39,945 nt of DNA from an uncultured Eggerthella sp. (GTDB taxonomy: Bacteria; Actinomycetota; Coriobacteriia; Coriobacteriales; Eggerthellaceae), in the NCBI GenBank assembly GCA_900538545.1, contig UPYK01000016.1, positions 1 to 39,945 on the forward strand. The letters run 5' to 3'. The translations under genes were made by a program, and so were the position numbers. Below the pieces are notes generated by a model. The model worked only from the letters and a program-made list of their open reading frames with translations, searched no databases and was not told the DNA's origin. Within the stretch, counting starts at the first letter, position 1, and each line of letters starts with the position of its first letter. This document shows positions 30,092 to 36,607 of this stretch, one piece after another.

Positions 30092-31249
30092 TCACTCACA
30101 AAGATCAGCAAACGCGCGAACAAGACCGTGCTTTGTTTCCAGGCTGAGATCACCCGAATAAACCACTTCGCGCGCACTCACAGGAATCCCCAATTCATCA
30201 CCCAGTTTATCGAGAGTTGAAAAGCTTTTTGGATCATACGTTGATGATGCTTTCACTTCAACCGCACGCTGAATCGTACCAGCTTTGTCGACGATCAGGT
30301 CTATCTCCCGTCCAGCAGAATCGCGCCAGAAGTAGAAGTCGGGGACTTTGCCTTGCGACAACGCTTCTTTCGTGAATTCGCAGACCACTGCATTTTCAAA
30401 GAGCGCCCCACGATAACTGCTCATTATCAGATCTTCTGCCGTGTCGATGCCGAGCAACGAGCAAGCCAGTCCCGTATCCTCAAAATATAGTTTCGGCGTT
30501 TTGATGAGTCGCTTGCCATAATTATGGTGATAAGGACGTAACAAGCGAATGATGAAGCTTTGCTCCAAAAGTGCGAGCCAGTCTTTCGCGGTACGCATAT
30601 TGATTCCGCAATCTGCGGCAAGAGACTGTATGTTCACCAGATTTCCAATTCGCGTTGCACAAAGCGTTACAAAACGATTGAACTCAGGAATCTTCACCAC
30701 ACCCAATTCGCTGCGAACATCGCGATCGATGTAGGTCTGGATATAGTTAGAGTAGTATTCTGCAGGTGCCATATCGATATCATAGAGACGCGGATAACCT
30801 CCTCGAACCACCCATGCTTCAACTGATTCAGGTTGCCTACCTGCAGCTTTCACCTCACAATATGAAAGCGGAGGGAGGTGTCTGATCGCTACACGTCCCG
30901 CGAGCGATTGCGAAATAGCATCCATCAAAAGAAAATTCTGCGAGCCAGACAAAATATACTGCCCCACTGCGCCTGTTTCATCGACTTGTCCCTGAAGGTA
31001 GGAAAAGAGTTCTGGTACACGCTGAACCTCATCGAATATAACGTGGTTCGCATGAAGTGACAGAAACGCACGAGGATCATCCTGAGCAAAAGCACGAACG
31101 TCTGGATCTTCCAACAACACATAGGAATAGTCAGGAAACTCGTTCCTCAATAACGTAGTCTTCCCGCTCTGGCGAGGACCCGTTAGAGAAACGATAGGAA
31201 ACTGGGTAAGACTTCTTTTAAGAGAAGTGGTTATCTGGCGCGGGATCAT
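30092..31249 (-). CDS. AAA-type ATPase with C-terminal DUF4143 domain
   Basis: A 385-residue protein of a widespread group found in many gut bacteria and archaea, often in variable loci. The N-terminal ATPase has Walker A GPRQSGKTT (about 24-32), Walker B HVIFDEVQ and sensor ILSGSQNFLL. The C-terminal DUF4143 region has REIDLIVDK followed by AVEVKAS, the E-x-D...E-x-K pattern of the restriction-endonuclease-like fold. Cellular role unknown. ATG 31249 follows AAGGAACGATC. Upstream lie four 23-bp tandem repeats and several palindromic repeats; there is no partner gene. Confidence 0.88.
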   Translation of the reverse strand: MIPRQITTSLKRSLTQFPIVSLTGPRQSGKTTLLRNEFPDYSYVLLEDPDVRAFAQDDPRAFLSLHANHVIFDEVQRVPELFSYLQGQVDETGAVGQYILSGSQNFLLMDAISQSLAGRVAIRHLPPLSYCEVKAAGRQPESVEAWVVRGGYPRLYDIDMAPAEYYSNYIQTYIDRDVRSELGVVKIPEFNRFVTLCATRIGNLVNIQSLAADCGINMRTAKDWLALLEQSFIIRLLRPYHHNYGKRLIKTPKLYFEDTGLACSLLGIDTAEDLIMSSYRGALFENAVVCEFTKEALSQGKVPDFYFWRDSAGREIDLIVDKAGTIQRAVEVKASSTYDPKSFSTLDKLGDELGIPVSAREVVYSGDLSLETKHGLVRAFADLCE

Positions 31250-31352
31250 GATCGTTCCTTATCTAGCGATTCGTATAGTTGCCTCGAGCGACATTTCATC
31301 AAGATGAGATTGATTATGGAGGAGCCTGTTATATTTCCTGTTCATGATACTA

Positions 31353-31444
31353 GACTACCAGATTATCCAAGTACTGACTACAAGATTATCCAGATGTTGA
31401 CTGCAAAATTATCCAGGATATCACTGCAAAGATATCCAAATACT
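31353..31444. repeat. four 23-bp direct tandem repeats
   Basis: Units start at 31353, 31376, 31399 and 31422, each close to (G/C)ACT(A/G)C-AA-ATTATCCA plus 5 variable bases; a fifth, decayed unit begins at 31445. Period is exactly 23 with no spacers. They lie about 100 bases upstream of the DUF4143 gene. Possible protein-binding iterons. Confidence 0.8.
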
Positions 31445-31471
31445 AACTACACAATTCGCCTGACAACAACA

Positions 31472-31499
31472 GGTGACAATCTGCCCAGCCGTCGTCATC
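31472..31499 (-). repeat. diverged palindromic repeat
   Basis: GGTGACAATCTGCCCAGC then CGTCGTCATC; 28 bases, several substitutions. First of four copies within 230 bases. Confidence 0.65.
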
Positions 31500-31518
31500 T
31501 TTCTTCATCTTTTGGCGA

Positions 31519-31546
31519 GATGACAAACTACCCAGGCATTGTCACC
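31519..31546. repeat. palindromic repeat, GGCATTGTC sub-type
   Basis: GATGACAAACTACCCA then GGCATTGTCACC; one base shorter than the related copy at 3758. Confidence 0.75.
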
Positions 31547-31584
31547 TTGCCTCAAACTCTTCGGCATCCCTTGCTCTTTATCAA

Positions 31585-31614
31585 GGCGGCAAAAGACCGG
31601 GTAGCTTTGTCATC
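31585..31614 (+). repeat. palindromic repeat, 30-bp variant
   Basis: GGCGGCAAAAGACC then GGTAGCTTTGTCATC, the same AAAAGACC...AGCTTTG variant as 3273-3302. Confidence 0.85.
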
Positions 31615-31668
31615 GGAGCAAACGAGCGGAACACCTGCGGCTCGCGCTCGACACTGATCGGACCAAAA

Positions 31669-31697
31669 GGTGTCGAACGACCGGGTAGTTTGTCATC
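31669..31697 (+). repeat. 29-bp palindromic repeat, full copy
   Basis: Commonest arms except the final CATC. Preceded by AAAA. Intergenic. Confidence 0.9.
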
Positions 31698-31815
31698 TCG
31701 ATACCCGTAGGCGTTCAACAGTCGAAAGAGCTGGTAAAATGAAGGTAATTGATGTTCGCAGCTGATCTCGGCCAAAGAGCCGAGCGATCCTGATCTCAAG
31801 AACGAAGGGGCACCT

Positions 31816-32328
31816 ATGATCGACACCGTTTTCAACGCAGTCTCAGATATTGTCAACGGGGCCGGGTCGCTCATTGAAGGTATTTTTGTAAAACAGCCAA
31901 GCAAAGATGAGCTTAAAAAGCAGGTTCGCATGCTCCAGGCCAGCGTGGATACCCTCGAGAATTCGTTTAAAACGCAAAACGATGTGATCGACATGCTGCT
32001 CGCACAGCATAGGGAACTGAAGTTCTATCAGCTCAGCCAAAAGGCTTCTCTTCAGAGCATGATCGAAAACGAACTGGTGACCCAATACGCGGCGCTTGAC
32101 TATTTCACCATCCTTCTCGAAGCCGCGACGAGCGGCCAACGCATGCCTCGTGAGGATTTCGAGTTCTTCAAAACGTATAGCAAGATGCTCCAGGATGGAC
32201 GGATCGACTCTGACGAGCTTGAGGCTTTGCGTCCGATCATGAGGCAAAGACATCGGATCGCGCTCGCTAACTTAGAGCCCTGCGAGTTCGGCTACATCCT
32301 CATTCGCATCCGATGCTTTGAAGGGTAA
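31816..32328 (+). CDS. coiled-coil protein of unknown function
   Basis: A 170-residue soluble protein. Residues 30-70 (KDELKKQVRMLQASVDTLENSF and on) form a likely coiled coil; the C-terminal half is helical (LDYFTILLEAATSGQRM). The first 25 residues (MIDTVFNAVSDIVNGAGSLIEGIF) are amphipathic and could lie on a membrane. No family recognised. ATG 31816 follows AAGGGG at a good distance. It is convergent with the PIN toxin gene, 44 bases away, in the accessory stretch. Confidence 0.75.
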   Translation: MIDTVFNAVSDIVNGAGSLIEGIFVKQPSKDELKKQVRMLQASVDTLENSFKTQNDVIDMLLAQHRELKFYQLSQKASLQSMIENELVTQYAALDYFTILLEAATSGQRMPREDFEFFKTYSKMLQDGRIDSDELEALRPIMRQRHRIALANLEPCEFGYILIRIRCFEG

Positions 32329-32372
32329 CGCCATCCGCATTTCTTCAACATCGACTACTCATCTGCGAATGA

Positions 32373-32837
32373 TCAAAAGGAGCCGTCTAGCAGCTCATAC
32401 TCGCAACCAAGCGTCTCTTTCAGATAAGCGAACAGCTCTTCGTAACCGCACGCCTTCACCGCTGATTTCGTAAAGCCCTCCCGGTCGCGCGTTAGGATAA
32501 GATCAGCTTTTATACCAAGCGCGCTACGATGCACGAGCGCATCTTCAAGATCTTCCCAGTTACTATCCGTTAAAGCGCGACAGTCTTCCTCGTCAGTTGC
32601 ATAAACGCGAATGAATTGAAGCAGCTTCGCCAACGCGTTTCGCGCTTGCGGGTTGAACCGCGACTTCCCTCCCTCAGTTATCACGTATATAAGGTCGCTC
32701 ATTTGAGACGAGCCCATCCAAAGTTCGATCTCACGTAAATAACCCAAAATCATGACCTTACGCGCTTGCTCGAAGTAGGGTTCTCTGCGTAAGGCAAAAT
32801 CGACCAGAATATTGGTATCAAGCAGTACCTTCACCAT
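32373..32837 (-). CDS. PIN-domain toxin
   Basis: A 154-residue PIN-fold RNase. Acidic residues expected to bind magnesium are Asp7 (LLDTNILVD), Asp99 in DLEDALVHRSA and Asp118 in LTRDREGF, and Asp48 is a further candidate. Such toxins cleave tRNA or mRNA when not bound by the antitoxin. ATG 32837 is 6 bases after the stop of the antitoxin gene upstream, so antitoxin and toxin are co-transcribed in that order. The family resembles PIN_3-type proteins. Confidence 0.88.
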   Translation of the reverse strand: MVKVLLDTNILVDFALRREPYFEQARKVMILGYLREIELWMGSSQMSDLIYVITEGGKSRFNPQARNALAKLLQFIRVYATDEEDCRALTDSNWEDLEDALVHRSALGIKADLILTRDREGFTKSAVKACGYEELFAYLKETLGCEYELLDGSF

Positions 32838-32843
32838 GACTGC

Positions 32844-33134
32844 TTACTCTTCGACCAGCATTTTGACCTTGTGCTGCCTGATCTCTTCATCGGTCATCGA
32901 TGAAAAGGCATTTGTTACTGGAATAGAATCAATAAATGAAGCTGCTTTTCTGACCTGCGCTTTAGTTCTTCGTGAGCTCCGCTTTTGCTTAAAAGGCAGC
33001 TCTTTTTCTTCGATCAGGTAGTCGTAAAGTTGATTGATCGCCTGCGAAGCCGAGATGCCCATCGAATGCAAAACGCGATTGCCTGCCTCTTTCTTTGCTT
33101 TGGACATGCGTCCTGTGACCATAACATCTGCCAT
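32844..33134 (-). CDS. RelB/DinJ-like antitoxin paired with PIN toxin
   Basis: A 96-residue protein. The N-terminal half (MSKAKKEAGNRVLHSMGISASQAINQLYDYLIEEKELPF in outline) is a ribbon-helix-helix DNA-binding domain of the RelB/DinJ kind. The C-terminal part (SFIDSIPVTNAFSSMTDEEI and on) is probably the toxin-binding tail. ATG 33134 is preferred: it follows the promoter and operator at 33153-33175, while the longer open frame would run through that operator and into a palindromic repeat. A nearly identical tail is fused to the methyltransferase at 36608-37516. Confidence 0.85.
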   Translation of the reverse strand: MADVMVTGRMSKAKKEAGNRVLHSMGISASQAINQLYDYLIEEKELPFKQKRSSRRTKAQVRKAASFIDSIPVTNAFSSMTDEEIRQHKVKMLVEE

Positions 33135-33152
33135 CTCGGGCCCTTCATACTT

Positions 33153-33175
33153 TGTTGTACGTACAACAGTATAGC
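33153..33175 (-). promoter_or_regulatory. promoter and palindromic operator of the RelB/PIN operon
   Basis: A perfect 16-bp palindrome TGTTGTACGTACAACA (33153-33168) lies just downstream of an extended -10 TGCTATACT on the minus strand (about 33167-33175). The antitoxin gene starts 19 bases beyond. Binding of the ribbon-helix-helix antitoxin here would close the promoter. Confidence 0.72.
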
Positions 33176-33253
33176 ACATAATTGCCAGGTGCGGATTCTG
33201 ATGAACGCATAGCAGCACCATCACTTTGACTTTCGATCTCCTAAGCATACGAA

Positions 33254-33282
33254 GGTGGCAAACTACCCGGCCGTTCGGCATC
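33254..33282 (-). repeat. 29-bp palindromic repeat, full copy, reverse orientation
   Basis: GGTGGCAAACTACC and GGCCGTTCGGCATC. The extra G/C changes are on both arms (GGC with GGC/GCC), partly compensatory. Confidence 0.85.
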
Positions 33283-33302
33283 TTTTTAGCAACAGGCGGG
33301 GT

Positions 33303-33329
33303 GTGCTAGGGGTCGGGTAGTTTGTCATC
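33303..33329 (+). repeat. half palindromic repeat with TGCTAGGGGTCGGG leader
   Basis: GTGCTAGGGGTCGGG followed by TAGTTTGTCATC. Shares the leader with 36534-36598. It abuts the TGA of the TetR gene. Confidence 0.8.
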
Positions 33330-33893
33330 TCAATTCGCGGCGTCGATCATCCCATAGATGCCGCGTGTCGCGACGCAATCCATCAGGGCCATCTTCTCGG
33401 GCGGGATCTTCATCCCACTCTCGGCCCATTCGATCACCATGTTTGCAATGGCCTGAGCCGTGAAGCGTTCGAAGAAGTCGAGCGCCTCTGCATCGAAGGT
33501 CTTATCCTCGCCCATATAGCCGTCTATCAGCAATTTCCAACTATCAAGGTTTCGCTGGCGCATGTAATCTCGCAAGGAATTCTGCCCACGATATTGGACG
33601 GCCTGACAATAGAACTCCGATTCCTCGTACATCTTCTTGAGGCATTGCTCCGTGATGCCAGACCAAGCATGCGTATGATGCCTGATGTAATTCTGAAGCG
33701 GCTGGATCACATCAATCTCAAACGTCCAATTGATCAGGTCGTAGATGTCGAAGAAGTGATTGTAGAATGTTCCCCTGCTTATTCCAGCAACCTGGGCCAA
33801 CTCAGACACCGTGATGCTCATAAGGGGCTTTTCTCGCACGAGCTCTTTTAACGTGCGAGATAGTTCTCGTTTTACCAGATCATCGCGCTTCAT
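33330..33893 (-). CDS. TetR-family transcriptional regulator
   Basis: A 187-residue repressor. The helix-turn-helix spans ITVSELAQVAGISRGTFYNHF (about 27-47). The C-terminal ligand domain resembles the DhaS/TetR_C group (YCQAVQYRGQNSLRDYM). ATG 33893 follows AGGATG. It is divergent from the SDR/acyl-CoA dehydrogenase genes, so it likely represses them; candidate operators with the shared sequence TTGTC(A/G)AA-TCTTGAAC lie in the interval. The inducer is unknown but could be an acyl or steroid-like substrate of those enzymes. Confidence 0.87.
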   Translation of the reverse strand: MKRDDLVKRELSRTLKELVREKPLMSITVSELAQVAGISRGTFYNHFFDIYDLINWTFEIDVIQPLQNYIRHHTHAWSGITEQCLKKMYEESEFYCQAVQYRGQNSLRDYMRQRNLDSWKLLIDGYMGEDKTFDAEALDFFERFTAQAIANMVIEWAESGMKIPPEKMALMDCVATRGIYGMIDAAN

Positions 33894-34024
33894 GGATGCA
33901 TCCTATCCGATGGATCACGATTCCCCCGTTCAGGCATGAGAATCGGTCTTCTTCCTGATTCTAACGCATCGCCCCCTCCTTCTCTTGCGGGCATCCTCTG
34001 GCGCATTGAACAATCGAGGCCCTG

Positions 34025-34102
34025 TTGTCAAATTCTTGAACACCCCCACCTGAAATGGCAGTTGTTCGACAATCCGCGCTCACGCGTTCAAGAGTTCGAC
34101 AA
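34025..34102. promoter_or_regulatory. candidate operators between TetR and SDR genes
   Basis: TTGTCAAATTCTTGAACA (34025-34042) recurs inverted as CGTTCAAGAGTTCGACAA (34085-34102), 15 of 18 positions alike, with a third partial TTGTTCGACAA at 34062-34072. Each site is itself an imperfect dyad. Such arrangements are typical of TetR binding in divergent promoters. Confidence 0.5.
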
Positions 34103-34192
34103 GACTCCCTGCATTGATCATGGGAATCTCGCGCGGTGCAGAATATGCTGATCACAAAGGGGATCTACGGATCAAGGAAAAAGGAGGAGATC

Positions 34193-35128
34193 ATGGAAGA
34201 TTACGCGGGAAAGACCGTCGTCATCACTGGAGGGACATCGGGTCTCGGGTTTGCCCTCGCGAAGATCCTAGGAGAGCGCGGGGCTTCGATCGTCATCACG
34301 GGTCGTCGCGAGGAAAAAGGCGCGGAAGCCGTTGAGAAGCTCCAAGCAAAAGGTGTGAGCGCACGCTATCTTCGCCAAGATGTCAGCAGCGAAAGCGACT
34401 GGAACAATCTTGCCTTCACCGTTAAATCGGAGTTCGGCGGGGTCGATTACCTCTTCAACAACGCAGGCGTCATGCTGCAACCGAATGCGCTCATGAAGAC
34501 GAGCCTGAGCGATTGGAAATGGATCATGGATACCAATTTCTGGGGATCGCTCTATGGCCTGCGCGTTTTCAGCGGCTTGATGTTCACGCAGCCCGAAGGC
34601 GGCAGGATCGTGACCACTGCTTCCACCGCTGGCGTTTCAGCGTTCTCTGGTTGGGCGCCCTATTCGGTGACCAAGACCGCGCTCGTTCGCCTTGTTGAGA
34701 ATTATCAGGCAGAAGCGATCAAATTCGAGCTTGACAAGGTGAAATACAACGTCTCGCTACCGGGGGTCTTCGAATCGGAGATTGCCAATAGCACACTGCA
34801 TCGCAACGAAGAGTACAACAACATCAACGGCAACGGGCAGGAGATGCCTCTTTCCGTCGCCCACACCGAATCGGGCGATCGTCTGGGGATGCTCACCGCA
34901 GAAGAGACCGCGCAGATCATCCTCGATCAGATCGATGAAGGGTGCTTCTATCTGCTACCTCACGCAGATCTGACCGAACGCGTGGTTACGCTCGAAGCTG
35001 AAGCGATCAACAACAACGGTCAGCCCTGCGATCAGGCGGTCGTGGATTTCGCGTTCTATGCCGAAAAACTGGCTGCACAAGGTATTACGGGCGGCTGCGA
35101 CAACGTCGATCGCCTTACGATGAACTAG
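34193..35128 (+). CDS. short-chain dehydrogenase/reductase
   Basis: A 311-residue SDR oxidoreductase. The cofactor motif TGGTSGLG (12-19), Arg37-38 after the second strand (TGRRE, suggesting NADP preference), NNAG (89-92), Ser144 and the catalytic pair Tyr157/Lys161 (APYSVTK) are all present. The C-terminal 50 residues are longer than in minimal SDRs. ATG 34193 follows AAGGAGGAGATC; a longer frame exists without support. It is 12 bases upstream of the acyl-CoA dehydrogenase start and likely co-transcribed. The substrate may be a hydroxyacyl-CoA, alcohol or steroid. Confidence 0.9.
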   Translation: MEDYAGKTVVITGGTSGLGFALAKILGERGASIVITGRREEKGAEAVEKLQAKGVSARYLRQDVSSESDWNNLAFTVKSEFGGVDYLFNNAGVMLQPNALMKTSLSDWKWIMDTNFWGSLYGLRVFSGLMFTQPEGGRIVTTASTAGVSAFSGWAPYSVTKTALVRLVENYQAEAIKFELDKVKYNVSLPGVFESEIANSTLHRNEEYNNINGNGQEMPLSVAHTESGDRLGMLTAEETAQIILDQIDEGCFYLLPHADLTERVVTLEAEAINNNGQPCDQAVVDFAFYAEKLAAQGITGGCDNVDRLTMN

Positions 35129-35140
35129 AAGGTGATGGTC

Positions 35141-36298
35141 ATGTCATTCTTTCTCAACGACGATCTCGAACTGCTCAAGCAAAGCGCTCAGGAGTTCACC
35201 GAAAAATATGTCGCGCCCTGCGTGGCAGAGATGGAAAAAACCAACGAATTCCCCCGCGATCTCTATCTGAAGGCCGGCGAGCTGGGCTTTTTGAGCCTGA
35301 TCGTGCCCGAACAGATTGGCGGCATGGGGCTCGGGCTTACTGCGGTAGGCGTGGTGACCGAAGAGATCGCGAAGGTCTCGCCGGCATTCGCGATCAGCTA
35401 CTACGTCGATAGTTGCATGGTGAGCTATCTGATGGAATCGCCCAACCGCGAAGCGCTCCTGAAGAAGTATCTTCCTGGACTCATGAGCGGCTGGACCATC
35501 ATGGCGGCTGGCATCACGCACCCTGAAGGATCGACCAACATCCCCGAGTGGCCTATTTTGGCGAAGCGCAATGGAGATGACTGGATCCTGAACGGCAGCA
35601 AGCTCTATGTCACGAACTGCGGAAAGGCCGACCTCGTTGCCTTTATCGGCCTTACCGAGGATCGCGAGATGCGCTGCTTCATCGTCGAAACCTCAGACCC
35701 TGGTGTGGATGACAATTACGTCGAAGAAAAGCTTGGACTTTGTGGCAATTGTTCCGGTTCTTACTTCTTGACCGACGTTCGCGTTGCAGATGACCATAGC
35801 TTCCCGAAGAACCCGCTTGATGGTTTCGGTCCTGGAAACGCGCTTTGTGCAGCGGTTGCGCTCGGATGCGCCGAAGGTGCGCTGGCGAAAACCATGGACT
35901 TCGTCCAGCATCGTAACCACAAGGGCCAGCCGATCGGAGCAAAGCAAGTGGTTGCCCATCGAATTGCGCGCATGTGGGGGCAGATCGAGCAATCGCGCGC
36001 GCTGATCTACGAATCGCTCGGCATGGCGGATAGGCTGATTGCAACTGGCGATACTTCGCTGGCAGCTGAAACCAAGATGCTCATCAGCACCTCAAAGTAC
36101 ACCACCTGCGAAATGGCGATAGATGTTGCGAAGCAGTGCGTATGGCTGCATGGTGGCTTAGGGATCGTCGAGGAAACGGGGATCTCGCGCTATCTTCGCG
36201 ATGCCCAAACGCTCAGCATCGCAGATGGGACACCCGATCTTCATATCGAGTCGGTTGCGTTCTTGCTTGGGATGCCCGGTTCGCAGCTTACGATCTGA
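35141..36298 (+). CDS. acyl-CoA dehydrogenase family flavoprotein
   Basis: A 385-residue FAD enzyme with the usual three parts: helical N-terminus (LKQSAQEFTEKYVAPC), central beta domain (AAGITHPEGSTNIPEW, LNGSKLYVTNCGKADL) and C-terminal helices (KQVVAHRIARMWGQIEQSRALIY, VWLHGGLGIVEE). Where medium-chain acyl-CoA dehydrogenase has the catalytic Glu in YEGT, this protein has ADGT, so Asp may be the base or the enzyme may work as a reductase. ATG 35141 follows AAGGTGATGG; nearby GTG 35132 and ATG 35135 are alternatives. It forms an operon with the SDR gene, divergent from TetR. Confidence 0.9.
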   Translation: MSFFLNDDLELLKQSAQEFTEKYVAPCVAEMEKTNEFPRDLYLKAGELGFLSLIVPEQIGGMGLGLTAVGVVTEEIAKVSPAFAISYYVDSCMVSYLMESPNREALLKKYLPGLMSGWTIMAAGITHPEGSTNIPEWPILAKRNGDDWILNGSKLYVTNCGKADLVAFIGLTEDREMRCFIVETSDPGVDDNYVEEKLGLCGNCSGSYFLTDVRVADDHSFPKNPLDGFGPGNALCAAVALGCAEGALAKTMDFVQHRNHKGQPIGAKQVVAHRIARMWGQIEQSRALIYESLGMADRLIATGDTSLAAETKMLISTSKYTTCEMAIDVAKQCVWLHGGLGIVEETGISRYLRDAQTLSIADGTPDLHIESVAFLLGMPGSQLTI

Positions 36299-36420
36299 TG
36301 CCCTGAGCAAGCGCGCGGCAAGATTCAAACGGCCGACCCCTCTTGTTTGGTGCACGCGACGATGATGCTGAGACCTTGCTGGCTTCCCCCCCCATTCAGC
36401 ATGAGCCCCCTTCCTGATCG

Positions 36421-36458
36421 AGCGCACTTCTGGATTCCCCCGGAAGTGCGCTTCTTCC
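36421..36458 (+). terminator. terminator of the SDR/acyl-CoA dehydrogenase operon
   Basis: AGCGCACTTC (36421-36430) pairs with GAAGTGCGCT (36443-36452), 10 perfect pairs around a 12-base loop, followed by TCTTCCT. Confidence 0.75.
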
Positions 36459-36465
36459 TGTGCAA

Positions 36466-36494
36466 GGCGACAAACTACCCGGTCGTTCGACATC
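36466..36494 (-). repeat. 29-bp palindromic repeat, full copy, reverse orientation
   Basis: GGCGACAAACTACC and GGTCGTTCGACATC. Followed by TTTTTT on the plus strand. It lies 14 bases after a conventional terminator hairpin. Confidence 0.9.
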
Positions 36495-36533
36495 TTTTTT
36501 GCTCGGATGACAAAGCTGCTCTGTCTTTTGGGA

Positions 36534-36598
36534 GTGTGCTAGGGGTCGGGTAATTCGATACATCAAAAATGTGTCGAATTACCCGACCCCTAGCACTT
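36534..36598. repeat. long inverted repeat related to the palindromic repeat family
   Basis: Two arms of 28 bases, one starting GTGCTAGGGGTCGGGTAATT and the other ending AATTACCCGACCCCTAGCAC, pair with a single mismatch (GATAC against GTGTC) around CAAAA. The arms contain the repeat's GGGTA and TCGAA parts and the TAGGGGTCGGG leader. It lies just after the methyltransferase stop. Confidence 0.85.
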
Positions 36599-36607
36599 GA
36601 TCGCATA

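Larger units (their letters stand above)
31250..31815. other. 566-base intergenic region rich in repeats
   Basis: Between the DUF4143 ATPase and the coiled-coil protein I see only repeats: the 23-bp tandem array (31353-31444) and four palindromic repeat copies (31472-31697). A 117-codon open frame across it consists of repeat translation and has no ribosome binding site. Confidence 0.7.

Noticed and set aside
31353..31444. CRISPR-like array near the DUF4143 gene
   Set aside because: Units are directly adjacent without spacers and differ from each other; a plain tandem repeat fits better.
31304..31657. 117-codon plus-strand frame
   Set aside because: It translates tandem and palindromic repeats, has no ribosome binding site and no recognisable domain.
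33135..33281. Upstream extension of the RelB-like antitoxin
   Set aside because: It would cross the palindromic operator and promoter and begin in a palindromic repeat.
36158..36493. 111-codon minus-strand frame over the acyl-CoA dehydrogenase end
   Set aside because: It starts within the palindromic repeat and runs antisense to conserved coding sequence.
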